A stretch of 64,000 bases of DNA, from NCBI RefSeq assembly GCF_030846775.1, contig NZ_CP132910.1, positions 4,343,001 through 4,407,000 of the forward strand, in the 5' to 3' direction. Numbering within the stretch: the first letter of the stretch is position 1; each line of letters starts with the position of its first letter. A program made the translations under genes and the position numbers. The notes beneath the pieces are model-generated. The model was given only the letters and a program-made list of their open reading frames with translations. It was not told the DNA's origin and did no database searches. Positions 35,801 through 44,672 of the stretch are shown here, piece by piece. This DNA comes from Geothrix sp. 21YS21S-2 (lineage in GTDB: Bacteria; Acidobacteriota; Holophagae; Holophagales; Holophagaceae).

Positions 35801-38800
35801 CTGGCCCGCGAACACGGAGCCCGCCTGGGCGAGGAGGTGGGGATGCTCCTTGACGATCCCCAGGACCCGGATGACCTGGCCGGTGAGGAGCCCGATCTTC
35901 ACGCGGGTGTCCAGGGGCAGGTCGCCTGCGGCGGCCAGGGGGCCCACGTCGCCCTTGGGCGAGTACAGCTTCACCGCCATGGCGGGCAGGCCCAGCTCGA
36001 AGAGCCGCTGGGCCGCGCGGGTCTTGCGCAGGCGCAGCTCCTGGGGATCGGCGGAGCCCTCCCTGGCCAGGGCCTTGAGGGTCTCCTGCTCCACGGCGAG
36101 GGCCTTCGCGCCGTCCCCAGCCCTGGCGTAGAGCTCGCTGCGCCAGCGGGCCACGTCCTCGCTGGCCTGCCGGGGCCGGTGCCACCCTTCCAGGTAGTCG
36201 GCGGCCTCGCGCGCGCGGTCGGCGCGCACGAGGATCTCGGCGGCGTCCCGCCAGAGGATCTCCTGCTCGGGACGCACGGTCACGGCGGCCTTGGCCGCGG
36301 CCACCGCGCCGTCCACGTCGTGGAAGAACCGCTTGATGTCGCGCACGGCCACGGCCCAGCGCATGTCCCTGGGACTGCGTTCGTGCTGCTTCTCGAAGAA
36401 CGCCAGGAACTCGGCGCCCTTCCCGCCCCGCCGGGTGGAGCGGGACGCGGCCACGAGCCACTCCCGCTCGGTGCGGCGGTTCAGGGCCTCGATCCAGAGG
36501 GCCACGCCCCGGGCGGAGGCGTTCTCCAGGTCCGCGGCCCGGGCCAGTTCGCGGTAGAGGTCCGCCTGGACCTCCGGCTTGAGCAGGGCGGCCTGGGCCT
36601 TGGCCACGGGGAAGGGATCCCACGCGGGATCCTCCCGGAAGGAGAGCCGGGCCAGGAGGTGGACCGCGCCCAGGCGGCGCCGGTCCTCCAGGTCGGAGGA
36701 GGCGAGGATGAGTTCCACGGCCCTGCGGGCGCGCTTGAGGTCGGAGGCGGCCAGGGAAGCCTGGGTGAGGCGCTCCAGGAGGTTCTCCCGGTGGCCCGAG
36801 GCGGCGCGGGGGACGGTCTGCTCCAGGAGGTCCAGGGCCTCCGTGCCCAGCTTCGCCCGGTCCAGGAAGGCCAGGCGGTCGTCCAGGAGGCCCAGACTCC
36901 ACGGGTAGCGGGCGGTGATGCGCCGCCAGTCCCCGGCGGCGGCCGCAACGCCCTTCGAGCGCTCCAGGTAGCCGGCGCGCTGGCTTTCGGCGCGCAGCTT
37001 GACGCTGCCCTCGGGCAGCTTGCCGATGCGCGGCTCCAGGGCCGCCCACACGGCGTCAGCCTCCTGCACCTGGCCGTTGTCGGCCAGGAACCGGGCCCGC
37101 TCCATCTCCAGGCGGATGCGCTCCTCCTCGGCGGGGGCGAGCTCCGCCCGCCGCGCCATGAGCGCGGCCTCGAAGGTCTTCGCCCGGGCCTTGGGCCAGC
37201 GTTCCCCGATGCGCCAGACGCCGGACTGGCCGGCGAAGTCCAGGAAGCCCGCGGAAGTGGCCCGGGGGGCCATCTCGCCGAGCTTGTCCAGCATCAGCGC
37301 CTCGATGCGGGCGATGGCGTCGTTCTCCCCGGGGCGCCGGGCCTCCTTCCGGGCCTGGCGCTGGGCGCGGCCCACGGGGTCGTTGGGCTGGTCCATGGCG
37401 TCGATCCAGGTGTCGGCGTCCCAGGTGAGGCCGGGGTCGGGGGGCGTGATGGTCCCCAGGGGGAAGAAGGCCGCCAGGGTGCGCTCGTCAGCCGCGCTGC
37501 CGGGGGCCAGGGAGCGGATGCGCTTCTCCACGAGCGAGTAGACCCTGGGCCGGGCCAGGAGCTGCGCGAGGCGCCGCAGGGAGCGCTGGTCGTTCTCGAA
37601 CGACGAGTAGAAGCCGTCCTCCTCCTCGGGCCGGGTGGCGTCGAGGTACTCCCGCACCGCGCCTTCCAGGTCCTTGAGGTTCTCGCGGAGCACGCCGGTC
37701 TCGAAGGCGTAGAAGCGGGGCCGGCCCAGGGCCTTGCGCCCGGCCTCCACCACCTCCAGGGCCTCCTTGTCGTGGTTGTAGTCCCAGAGCAGGGTGGCCA
37801 GTTCGGCGATGCGGGCCGGGTCCCGGGGGGACCGGGCCAGCATGTTGCGCCAGATCGCCATGGCCTCGGCGCCGCGGCCGCGGTCCTCCTCCATCTCGCC
37901 CAGTTCCGTCCACAGGGGATTGGGATCCTCCAGGGCGGGCGCGGCGCGCTCCACCAGCGCCCGGGCCGGGGCGCCGTGGGAGGCCTCGAGGCCGTTTAGG
38001 GACCGGTGGAGGGAAAGGAGGCGCTGGGCGTGGGCCCCGTCGCCGGGGTAGCTGCGGCACAGGCTCTCGCCGGGCGCCACGGCCCGCTCGAAGCGGGAGA
38101 GGCGGGCCCAGCCCTCGAAGAGCAGCAGGTCCTCCACGGGCGTCCGGTCCTTGCGGCCCTCCAGGGCCGCGAGCCTGGCTTCCAGCGTTCCCTGCTTCAT
38201 GGCCGAGGCGAACCAGGCCTCGCGCTGGGCGGGGTCCGCGAAGAGGATGGCCCAGCGGCGCTCCTCCAGGAGCGCCTCGGGGACGATGACCTTGGTGGAG
38301 GCCTTCCGGGCCTCGGCGGCGGGATCGAAGTCCCGCTGCCACTGCCCCGGCGTCACGAGCCGCCCGGCCTCCCTGAACACCTGGGGGCTGTGGGGGAAGC
38401 GCTCCAGGGCCTTGAGGCGGACCCAGTCGGCCCAGAGGACCATGCGCAGGCCCGCGTTCACGGGGGGCTGTTCGGGCACCTGCACCGTCACCGGGGTCCC
38501 GGCCCTGCGGAACAGGTCCGAGCCCCGGAACCGGGCCGTGACGTCGGCGGCCAGGGCGCGCAGTTCGGCGTGGTAGTTGCGCCGCGCGTACCACCGCGCC
38601 GCCTTGTCCCAGATGCCCGGGTCCTGGAAGCGCTTGAGGGCCTCCTGGTAGCGGGGCCCCAGGCCGTCGTCCAGGTTCCACCCCTCCAGGCGCGAGGCGA
38701 GGCTGAGCCACAGCTCCTCGGCGTCCGGGAGGCGGTCCAGTTCGGTGAGGATCAGGTCCACCGAGGCGCGGTGGGAGCCGTCCCGCTGGTCCAGGCGGGC

Positions 38801-40435
38801 CACGCAGTCGTCCAGGAGGCGCCCGTAGCCGCGGACGCGGGGCCTGCCGGTCTGGAGCCGGGCCCAGGCGCGGGTGTCGTCGGCCTCCTCGGGCTGGTAG
38901 TCGTCGTCCCCTCCGCCGTGGAGGCGGGGCCTGGAGCGGTCCGGGGCGGCGGAACGCAGCCGGGCCTTCATGAGGCGCAGCTCCTCGGCCAGGGCCACGT
39001 CGGTCTGGCGCGCGGCGAGGAGCGCCTGGCGCCGGGCCTCGTCGGCCTGGGGCTCGGGGCCGCCCTCCACGAGCGGCAGGAGGGCCAGGGCCTTGGCCCC
39101 TTCGCCCCGCTCCACGTGGCGGGCCATGATGGCGACCCGCAGCGACGGCAGCGCCGGGTCCCCGGGGGCGCGCTGGGCCAGGGCGTCGGTAAGGGCGCGG
39201 GCGGTGGCGAAGGTGCGCTCGGGCAGGGCCTGGAACTCGAGGTTGTCCAGGGTCTCCTTCCAGGGCACCCCGGTGAGGAGGAAGGACACGCCCCCCGTCC
39301 AGAGGCCCGGGGTGCGGTCCACCCCGGCCACCCAGCGGTAGGCCTCGTCGTTGTAGCCACCCCAGGCCAGGGGCCGGCCCCCGGCGCGCAGCGCCAGCCG
39401 CGCCAGGAGGGCCAGGTCCCCGGTCTGCTGCGCCGGGGTGCCCAGGTGGGCCGCGGCCAGGGCGGCCCGGAAGGCCTCCGGCACGGCTTCCACGCCCGCG
39501 TACAGGCGGGACAGGAGCAGCTCCCCGTCGCGGTCCAGGGCCTTCTCGTAGCGCCGTTCCACCTGGCGCAGGAGCTCGGTGGCGAGGCCGGCCTGGCGCT
39601 TGCCGTTGAGGTACACGAAGAGCCGGGTCAGGGCGCCCGCGTCGAAGCGGGTCTCCAGGGTTGCGCGCCAGGCGCCGGGGGAGGTGGCCGAGGCCTTGTC
39701 CACGCGCCGGGCGTAGGCGCGGTCGAAGGTGGAACTCCAGGGCTGGGTCGCCGCGCCGTCCAGGATCAGGAAGGCGCCGCGGGCGTCGCCGTGGTCGGCC
39801 TTGAGGTCCGAGCGCACCAGGAGGCGCCGCTCGGGGGGCAGGGCGTGGGAGGCCGCCAGGCCCTGGTCGGCCTCGTCCAGGCGCCCGGCCTTCTCCAGGG
39901 CCCGCAGCCAGGCCTCCAGGGCCGCCGCGTCCTCCGGGAAGAGGTCGGCCTTGGCCTTGCGCAGGGCGATGCCGTCGGCCAGGTCGGGATGGGCCTGGGC
40001 CCAGGCGATGCGCTCGTCGCAGAGCGACGCCTTCGCGTCGGGGGCCAGGCCCGCCAGGGCGCGCTCGGCGGCCTTGAAGGCCGCGGCGGGCTCGGAGTGG
40101 GCCATCTCCCACCGGGCGGTCTCCGCCCAGGCCTCGGGCCCGGCGGTCTGGGCCCAGCGCTCCATGGCCTCCAGGGCGCCCTTGCGGTCGCCCAGGGACA
40201 GGCGGGCCTCGGCCAGGTGGCGCAGGGCCGCGGGGTCGCTCCGGCCCTCCAGGAGCCTGGCCAGCTCCGCGGTGGGGGTCGGGTAGTGGACCTTGTGGCC
40301 GTCCACCGAGGCGAACCGGGTGGCCAGGGCGTAGATCCAGTCGCCCTCCGTCATGTTCTCCCAGGGGATCACGGAGGCGGCGAACCCGGCCGCAGCGAGG
40401 GGAAGAATCCAGGCGAACGCGCGCTTGCTTCTCAC
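32849..40435 (-). CDS. Giant exported helical-repeat (TPR-like) protein, 2,528 residues
   Basis: GTG start at 40435 overlaps the previous stop (GTGA). The N-terminus MRSKRAFAWILPLAAAGFAA is a signal peptide or anchor. Nearly all the rest is amphipathic helix pairs of TPR/HEAT style, for example LRHLAEARLSLGDRKGALEA and ALEAWLRALEKAGRLDEADQ, with many Trp. A short acidic loop (GGGDDDYQPEEADD) interrupts about residue 515. No enzymatic motif is visible. The likely role is a very large periplasmic scaffold of about 280 kDa. Antisense open frames over this gene are codon-bias artefacts. Confidence 0.85.
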   Translation of the reverse strand: MRSKRAFAWILPLAAAGFAASVIPWENMTEGDWIYALATRFASVDGHKVHYPTPTAELARLLEGRSDPAALRHLAEARLSLGDRKGALEAMERWAQTAGPEAWAETARWEMAHSEPAAAFKAAERALAGLAPDAKASLCDERIAWAQAHPDLADGIALRKAKADLFPEDAAALEAWLRALEKAGRLDEADQGLAASHALPPERRLLVRSDLKADHGDARGAFLILDGAATQPWSSTFDRAYARRVDKASATSPGAWRATLETRFDAGALTRLFVYLNGKRQAGLATELLRQVERRYEKALDRDGELLLSRLYAGVEAVPEAFRAALAAAHLGTPAQQTGDLALLARLALRAGGRPLAWGGYNDEAYRWVAGVDRTPGLWTGGVSFLLTGVPWKETLDNLEFQALPERTFATARALTDALAQRAPGDPALPSLRVAIMARHVERGEGAKALALLPLVEGGPEPQADEARRQALLAARQTDVALAEELRLMKARLRSAAPDRSRPRLHGGGDDDYQPEEADDTRAWARLQTGRPRVRGYGRLLDDCVARLDQRDGSHRASVDLILTELDRLPDAEELWLSLASRLEGWNLDDGLGPRYQEALKRFQDPGIWDKAARWYARRNYHAELRALAADVTARFRGSDLFRRAGTPVTVQVPEQPPVNAGLRMVLWADWVRLKALERFPHSPQVFREAGRLVTPGQWQRDFDPAAEARKASTKVIVPEALLEERRWAILFADPAQREAWFASAMKQGTLEARLAALEGRKDRTPVEDLLLFEGWARLSRFERAVAPGESLCRSYPGDGAHAQRLLSLHRSLNGLEASHGAPARALVERAAPALEDPNPLWTELGEMEEDRGRGAEAMAIWRNMLARSPRDPARIAELATLLWDYNHDKEALEVVEAGRKALGRPRFYAFETGVLRENLKDLEGAVREYLDATRPEEEDGFYSSFENDQRSLRRLAQLLARPRVYSLVEKRIRSLAPGSAADERTLAAFFPLGTITPPDPGLTWDADTWIDAMDQPNDPVGRAQRQARKEARRPGENDAIARIEALMLDKLGEMAPRATSAGFLDFAGQSGVWRIGERWPKARAKTFEAALMARRAELAPAEEERIRLEMERARFLADNGQVQEADAVWAALEPRIGKLPEGSVKLRAESQRAGYLERSKGVAAAAGDWRRITARYPWSLGLLDDRLAFLDRAKLGTEALDLLEQTVPRAASGHRENLLERLTQASLAASDLKRARRAVELILASSDLEDRRRLGAVHLLARLSFREDPAWDPFPVAKAQAALLKPEVQADLYRELARAADLENASARGVALWIEALNRRTEREWLVAASRSTRRGGKGAEFLAFFEKQHERSPRDMRWAVAVRDIKRFFHDVDGAVAAAKAAVTVRPEQEILWRDAAEILVRADRAREAADYLEGWHRPRQASEDVARWRSELYARAGDGAKALAVEQETLKALAREGSADPQELRLRKTRAAQRLFELGLPAMAVKLYSPKGDVGPLAAAGDLPLDTRVKIGLLTGQVIRVLGIVKEHPHLLAQAGSVFAGQARPEQKEEVQAWLLRTLQPKDSPQPDSRALDAWWPFIANSGLETGLREALAQRFVASRGGPWYVDPPYPFVHQVGENLVGEVPAAFGRPAMKVFREPDLQALWVRDLARRDRAEELLAFVEPRWQELLGQVRGAANVGSGTPRQPWTSWLDDRGVLEAWARAAAAQPGKVKELSDVMGDRRLWDRFWVLGARGWSADALVAILPEAPRTAWFRFWEPAWPADPVLVARRAAVERVDAAMARLVQGAAGAADDPLVDRLRGPRTVGDVLGKDPRWIWPEFIPRRDGRGDITEKGDDRVAGQGVDQGRVPGAFWGERPGEAWYVLEALARYRKGDATAPYLPLESPQRGSETQRVLLAMRLARALGDLPLALRVAEARPGPAKDRAWLEGRLSLLAAADRKQEAADAFRAYVKAIQAGLTEADFKDLSVLSARHGLPSPLDCLDASRPVGPVLLAYLQDQRTEAARAFHTANPVDFRTALLRRWEGREARLTRAQAQYWLRELWATGSARLPIPVLAKVGPVWPAARPHLDRIPVPERMGAIAALEKALDPANPAPPLLTELTRPGADDPGRLLAVRIRLARNELEPALALVDAMLAEVGKGQSLAFDYAPNPESASTEAEDGSEEAPAPAPDPLGRLEAWLAPFKAAGRQKPVEERYLKLLAAQRRDGEVPGSSWKLAFRLTPAAEAPALAAEFEEAWFRGEVVPWSLGDILETAATAMPLEARRWLPRWPETQTYAQARQRAGILEKLKLKAEAAGALLASRGRHPWTAREEAMAFDVWRRLAPQGVKAPEYWTGAAAVWAGPVSLGDRLKAHGHDVLAARAALRNLAPGDEGALARAERVLETDRPWARDLEGDRAVLRLRAARGLLPRSAAAARNALGQPDPEALARILAARRFKAADINAALGDLARISARTGREVQTRKTLAVLADRNAAGLKALQAELAPAAGKAEAFRMEGGRPAPIRPRDLTWAMLTNVLNKEGRP

Positions 40436-42756
40436 GGCTTCACCTCCAGGATGGCGCGGGCAAAGCCCCGGTTCTTGGCTGCGTCCACGGCCTCGAACAC
40501 CACTTCGACCTGGCCCGTGACGCCGTAGGGAACGGTCGTCAGGCCCACGCAGCGGCGTTCGGCGGGATCCCACCGCAGCGGGACGGGCGGGGCGTCCCCC
40601 ACCCGGGCGCTGAGGAACACCACGTCCTCGTCGGCGGCCGCCGCGATGCGCAGGGCCTCGCCGGACCGGGCCGAGGCCGGCAGGGCCGGGCGGATCTCCG
40701 GGGCCCTGCCGTCCAGGACGAAGTGCTTGGTCTCCGACACCCGCGCCCCGCCCGCGTCGCGCATGAGGATGCGCACCTCGTGGCGGCCGTCCCGGAGCCC
40801 CTCGGGCACGAGGAAGCGGCCCTCCCACACGTTGCTGGCGGGCCTGCGCACCAGGTCCAGGCGCAGGCCGAAGGGGAAGAGGGCCGTGGCCGAGACCGTG
40901 CCGGGGTCGCATTCCACCCGCAGCACGGGGTCCCCGGGCTGGATGCGCCGGGGCCGCAGGAGGGACCGGGGCGCGGCCAGGAAGGCCGTGTAGGGGGTGA
41001 TGAACTTGTAGCGCTTGCTCAGGGCGATGATCTCGTCCACCCACTCGCGGCGCTCCCCTTCGGCCTCGATGCGCCGCAGGAGGTCGTCCACCCGCGCCCG
41101 GGCCCAGCGCCGGGGCAGGTCCCGGGCGTCCAGGGCCCTGGCGGGCAGGGCCCCGTCCAGGGCGGCCCTGCCGCCGGGGAAGAGGGGCGAGGCCCACTCG
41201 AAGCGCACCTTCTCGGCGGGGGCGGCGTAGCGCCCGATCCACCCGGAGAGGCTGCCGGGTTCCAGGGGCTGGACCAGGACGGGGTAGATGTCGCGCAGCC
41301 TCGGGTCTCCGCCGGAGGCCGCGAAGGGCACCTCGCCCGCGGCGCGCCGGGCCTTCTCTGCAGGCGCCGCGCCCAGGACGTGGCGGAAGAAGAGGTCCCC
41401 CTCGATCTCGGTGGCGGTGGGGGAGAGCATCTGGACGGAGGCCGCGGCCAGGGCCTCGCCCGCCTCGCCCACGGTCACGGCGGTGAAGAGCGGAACGGGC
41501 CCGGCGGCGGCCTTGAGGGCCTTGGAGCGCAGCAGGCCCTGGCCGCTGGTGAGCAGCAGGATCCGGCCGCGGTCGCCCAGGGCCTTGCGGGCCGCGGCGA
41601 GGGCCTGGGCCAGGTCGGCCCCGGGGCCCAGGGGGCGGTTGCGCAGCTGGGTGAGCTGGGCCTCGATGGTCTGGGCGTTCACGGGCTGGAGCGCGCCGGC
41701 GCCCGGGGTGCGGTCGTAGGGGATGACGACGAAGCGGTCCTCCCGGCCCAGGGACTGGAGCACGCGCACCAGGTGGCCGTAGGCCAGCTCCAGGCCGCCC
41801 CAGCGGTGGCCCAGCGAGGTGTCGAAGAGGATGGCCAGGGACTGCCCCCCGGGCACGGGGGCGGGCTTTTCCGGGCGGGCCGAGCCCTGGGGCAGGGCCT
41901 CCAGGAGGAAGAACCCGTCCTTCTCCGGCGGGATCTCCGACGGCCGCTCCCAGGGGGCCAGGGCCAGGCCCTCGGGCAGGGCGCCCTCGGGGTTTCGGAA
42001 GGCGGTGAGCCGCAGGGGCCCCGCGTCCCGGGGCCGGAACCGCAGGGCGAGGTCCTTGTCCAGGCGCACGTGCCTGCCCGTGAACCCGGCGCCCTCCGCC
42101 GTGGCCGTGAGCGGCAGCCCGGAGGCCATGGCCTCGAAGGCGCCGTCCTCGAGCCTGACGCGGACGGTGAAGTTCTCGGCGACGGTGGGCTCCGCGTCGG
42201 GGGGGCGCAGTACGAGGCGGAATTCACCCCTGCCGCCGATGAGGGGGACCTCCTGCTGGAACTGGATCTCCAGGCGCTTGGTGGCCATGGGGGGGATGGG
42301 GGCCACCGTCACCGAGAAGAGGGATCCCCCGGAGGGCCGCGCGGCCGGGGCGCCCTCCCCGGGCTCCTGGTCCTCCTCCTCCCCCTGCTGCAGGAGGCCC
42401 GGATCGATGCGCTGGCGGGTGAGCTCCTGGTAGATGGATCGCGCCCGCTTCTTCTCGAGGATGACGCCCGGGATGCGCTGCAGGCCGTCCCACACGGCGA
42501 AGTCGCCCACCGCCGCCGAGGCCGGCAGGGCGAAGCGGTAGGTGCCCTCCTGCACGGAGGCGGTGTGGTTCTCGAAGACCTGGCGCACGTTGACCCGCGC
42601 GTAGCCCCTGGCGATGGCGAGGTCCACGGTCATCTCGCGAAGGGAGAGGACCTTGGGGTCGGGCCGGCCCGAGCTCGAGGGGATGAGCAGGCCGGCCTGG
42701 GCCTGCAGGGGCAGGACGGCGAGGGCGGGGAGGAGGGCCAGGAGTCTTCTGAACAT
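40432..42756 (-). CDS. Exported VIT/von Willebrand factor A domain protein
   Basis: 774 residues with a signal peptide (MFRRLLALLPALAVLPLQAQA). A VIT domain covers about 35-210 (LSLREMTVDLAIARGYARVN, QVFENHTASVQEGTYRFALP). A VWA domain at about 300-460 starts SLAILFDTSLGHRWGG; the metal site DXSXS reads DTSLG, so it is degenerate. The C-terminus has two Ig-like segments (GLRDGRHEVRILMRDAGGAR, VEVVFEAVDAAKNRGFARA). The layout is like inter-alpha-trypsin inhibitor heavy chains. GAAGGA precedes the ATG, one base after the propeller gene's stop. Confidence 0.88.
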   Translation of the reverse strand: MFRRLLALLPALAVLPLQAQAGLLIPSSSGRPDPKVLSLREMTVDLAIARGYARVNVRQVFENHTASVQEGTYRFALPASAAVGDFAVWDGLQRIPGVILEKKRARSIYQELTRQRIDPGLLQQGEEEDQEPGEGAPAARPSGGSLFSVTVAPIPPMATKRLEIQFQQEVPLIGGRGEFRLVLRPPDAEPTVAENFTVRVRLEDGAFEAMASGLPLTATAEGAGFTGRHVRLDKDLALRFRPRDAGPLRLTAFRNPEGALPEGLALAPWERPSEIPPEKDGFFLLEALPQGSARPEKPAPVPGGQSLAILFDTSLGHRWGGLELAYGHLVRVLQSLGREDRFVVIPYDRTPGAGALQPVNAQTIEAQLTQLRNRPLGPGADLAQALAAARKALGDRGRILLLTSGQGLLRSKALKAAAGPVPLFTAVTVGEAGEALAAASVQMLSPTATEIEGDLFFRHVLGAAPAEKARRAAGEVPFAASGGDPRLRDIYPVLVQPLEPGSLSGWIGRYAAPAEKVRFEWASPLFPGGRAALDGALPARALDARDLPRRWARARVDDLLRRIEAEGERREWVDEIIALSKRYKFITPYTAFLAAPRSLLRPRRIQPGDPVLRVECDPGTVSATALFPFGLRLDLVRRPASNVWEGRFLVPEGLRDGRHEVRILMRDAGGARVSETKHFVLDGRAPEIRPALPASARSGEALRIAAAADEDVVFLSARVGDAPPVPLRWDPAERRCVGLTTVPYGVTGQVEVVFEAVDAAKNRGFARAILEVKP

Positions 42757-42757
42757 G

Positions 42758-44569
42758 TCAGGATCCTTCGTCCGGGAGGGGCAGGGGGATGCGGGCGAGC
42801 CCTTCGTCGGTGCCGACGTAGAGGACTCCGGGGCCTTCGAGGAGCGCGGTGACGCGGGGGGAGGGCAGCCGGGCCCGGATGGGTTCGAAGCGGGCGCCGT
42901 CCGCCGACAGGCGCCAGAGGCCCCGGCCGTCGGTGCCCAGGTACAGGCGGCCCCCGGCCTCCACGAGGCAGCCGGTGTTCACCTTCAGTGCGGAGGTCTC
43001 GGGGAAGGCCTGGAAGGCGCCCACGGCCCGGGGCTGGTCCGCGGGCGCGGTGCGCCGGGCCACCCCGCCCCCGTAGGTGCCGAGGAAGAGGTCGCCCCGG
43101 TGCAGGGCCAGGGCGGTGATCCAGGGGTGGGGCAGCCGGCCCTCGCCGGCGGTCACCCGCCAGAGGACGCGGTTGCCGGCCACCGCGCCCAGGCCCGAGG
43201 GCGTGCCCACGAAGAGGGCCTCGCCCGAGGCCAGGGCCAGGGCCTGGTTGCCTGGGAGCCCGTGGAAGGCCGACAGCATCCGGGAGCCGGGCATGAGCAC
43301 GCCCTGCCCGCAGCCCACCGCCACGCCGTCGCGGGTGGCCGCCAGGGAGAAGGCGGCGCCGCCTTCGCCGGCGCCCTTGAGGGTCCTTCCGTCGAAGCGG
43401 GCCGAGCCGCGCAGGCTCGCCACCTGGAGGGCGCCGCCCACCGGCAGGAGGGCGTTGACGCCCCAGGTGCCCGAACCGGGCACGGCGGACCACGCCAGGG
43501 CCGCTCCGCGGGGTTCGGCCACCGCCAGCCCCCCGTTGAAGATCCCCGCCACCAGCCGCTGACCGAGCCACGCCAGGGCGCCCACGTGGACGGATCCCGG
43601 CGGCAGGGCCGCGGGCCGGGGGCGGGCAAGCACCCATCCCTCCTTGCCGCGGCGGTAGAGCCCCGCGTCCGTGTCCGCGAACGCGAGGCCGCTCGCGGCC
43701 ATGACCTTGCGGGGTGGGGCGGGCAGGAAGTCCTCCCGGGCCCGGCCCCCGGGGCCGAAGCGCAGCAGGCGCCCCCCGCCCGCGGCCAGCACCTCGGCAC
43801 CCTCCACCGCGGCCGAGGTCGCGTCCTCGCCGCCGGGCACCGCCGCGAGGTTCCCGCCCAGGGGCCCCCGCGCCAGGCCCAGGGGGGTCACCACGGCCAC
43901 GTCGGGCCCCGGGCAGCCCACCCACTCGATCCAGGGATCCGGCGTGGGCAGAAGGGTGGCGCGGGCCGCCTCGATGCGGCGCAGGCCCTCCTCGCCCCCG
44001 GCCAGGAGCAGGCCGCCCGGGCCCAGGGCCACGGCGCGCACGGAATGGCCGTCCAGCTTCTGCAGGGTCCGGGCCCCCCAGGCGGCCCGGAAGAGCCCCT
44101 CCCGGGCCCCGATGAGCAGCTCGCCGCCGGGCGTCTCCGCCAGGGCCCGCACGTGCAGGGTCCCGAACCCCGCGGCCAGCTCCTGCCAGGCGCCGCCCTC
44201 CCGGAGGTAGAGCCCCCCCGCCTCCAGGGCCGCCACGGTCCGTCCCCGCCACAGGGCCACGCAGGCCGCCCGCAGCGTGGGGAGGGCCCCGGAGGCGTCC
44301 CCGTCCTCGTCACGGATGCCGGAGGCCCCGGCGGTGGCGAGCGACGTCTCCGAGGCCGCCACGCCCTCCACCTCGCCTCCGCCCCAGCGCTCCGCGGCGA
44401 GGCCCTCCGCCTTCACCGGCAGGAGCTGGAGGGGCGCCTCGCCCCGCCCCGGCTGGGACAGGGCCCGGGCCAGGTCGCGGGAGATCTTCAGGTAGGCCAG
44501 GGTCCCCAGGGCCGCGGCTGCGGCCAGGGCAGCCAGGACCGCGCGGCGTCGGTTGGGGGAGAGGGACAT
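42758..44569 (-). CDS. Membrane-anchored beta-propeller protein
   Basis: 603 residues from ATG 44569 (an in-frame ATG at 44629 would add 20). An N-terminal helix (RRAVLAALAAAAALGTLAYL) anchors it. The rest is repeats of the two-component-regulator-propeller style: LHVRALAETPGGELLIGARE GLFR, ALALHRGDLFLGTYGGGVAR, LYLGTDGRGLWRLSADG, VLYVGTDEGLARIPL. No signalling domain follows the propeller, so it is probably a binding or sensing platform in the periplasm. It is the first gene of the coupled five-gene operon. Confidence 0.82.
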   Translation of the reverse strand: MSLSPNRRRAVLAALAAAAALGTLAYLKISRDLARALSQPGRGEAPLQLLPVKAEGLAAERWGGGEVEGVAASETSLATAGASGIRDEDGDASGALPTLRAACVALWRGRTVAALEAGGLYLREGGAWQELAAGFGTLHVRALAETPGGELLIGAREGLFRAAWGARTLQKLDGHSVRAVALGPGGLLLAGGEEGLRRIEAARATLLPTPDPWIEWVGCPGPDVAVVTPLGLARGPLGGNLAAVPGGEDATSAAVEGAEVLAAGGGRLLRFGPGGRAREDFLPAPPRKVMAASGLAFADTDAGLYRRGKEGWVLARPRPAALPPGSVHVGALAWLGQRLVAGIFNGGLAVAEPRGAALAWSAVPGSGTWGVNALLPVGGALQVASLRGSARFDGRTLKGAGEGGAAFSLAATRDGVAVGCGQGVLMPGSRMLSAFHGLPGNQALALASGEALFVGTPSGLGAVAGNRVLWRVTAGEGRLPHPWITALALHRGDLFLGTYGGGVARRTAPADQPRAVGAFQAFPETSALKVNTGCLVEAGGRLYLGTDGRGLWRLSADGARFEPIRARLPSPRVTALLEGPGVLYVGTDEGLARIPLPLPDEGS

Positions 44570-44672
44570 GGGGCCGGCCGGGTTGGAAGGAATCGAGGAA
44601 TGGGAATCCGGAGAACGTGGATCAACCATACCCGAAAATGCCGGATTCCTGTGCCCTGGTGCCCGGGTTTGC

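Noticed and set aside
33356-37999. 1,547-codon open frame on the plus strand over the giant repeat gene
   Set aside because: It is antisense to a gene with a signal peptide, coupled start and helical-repeat protein pattern. Its own product is Gly/Gln/Val-rich without domains, typical of high-GC antisense frames.
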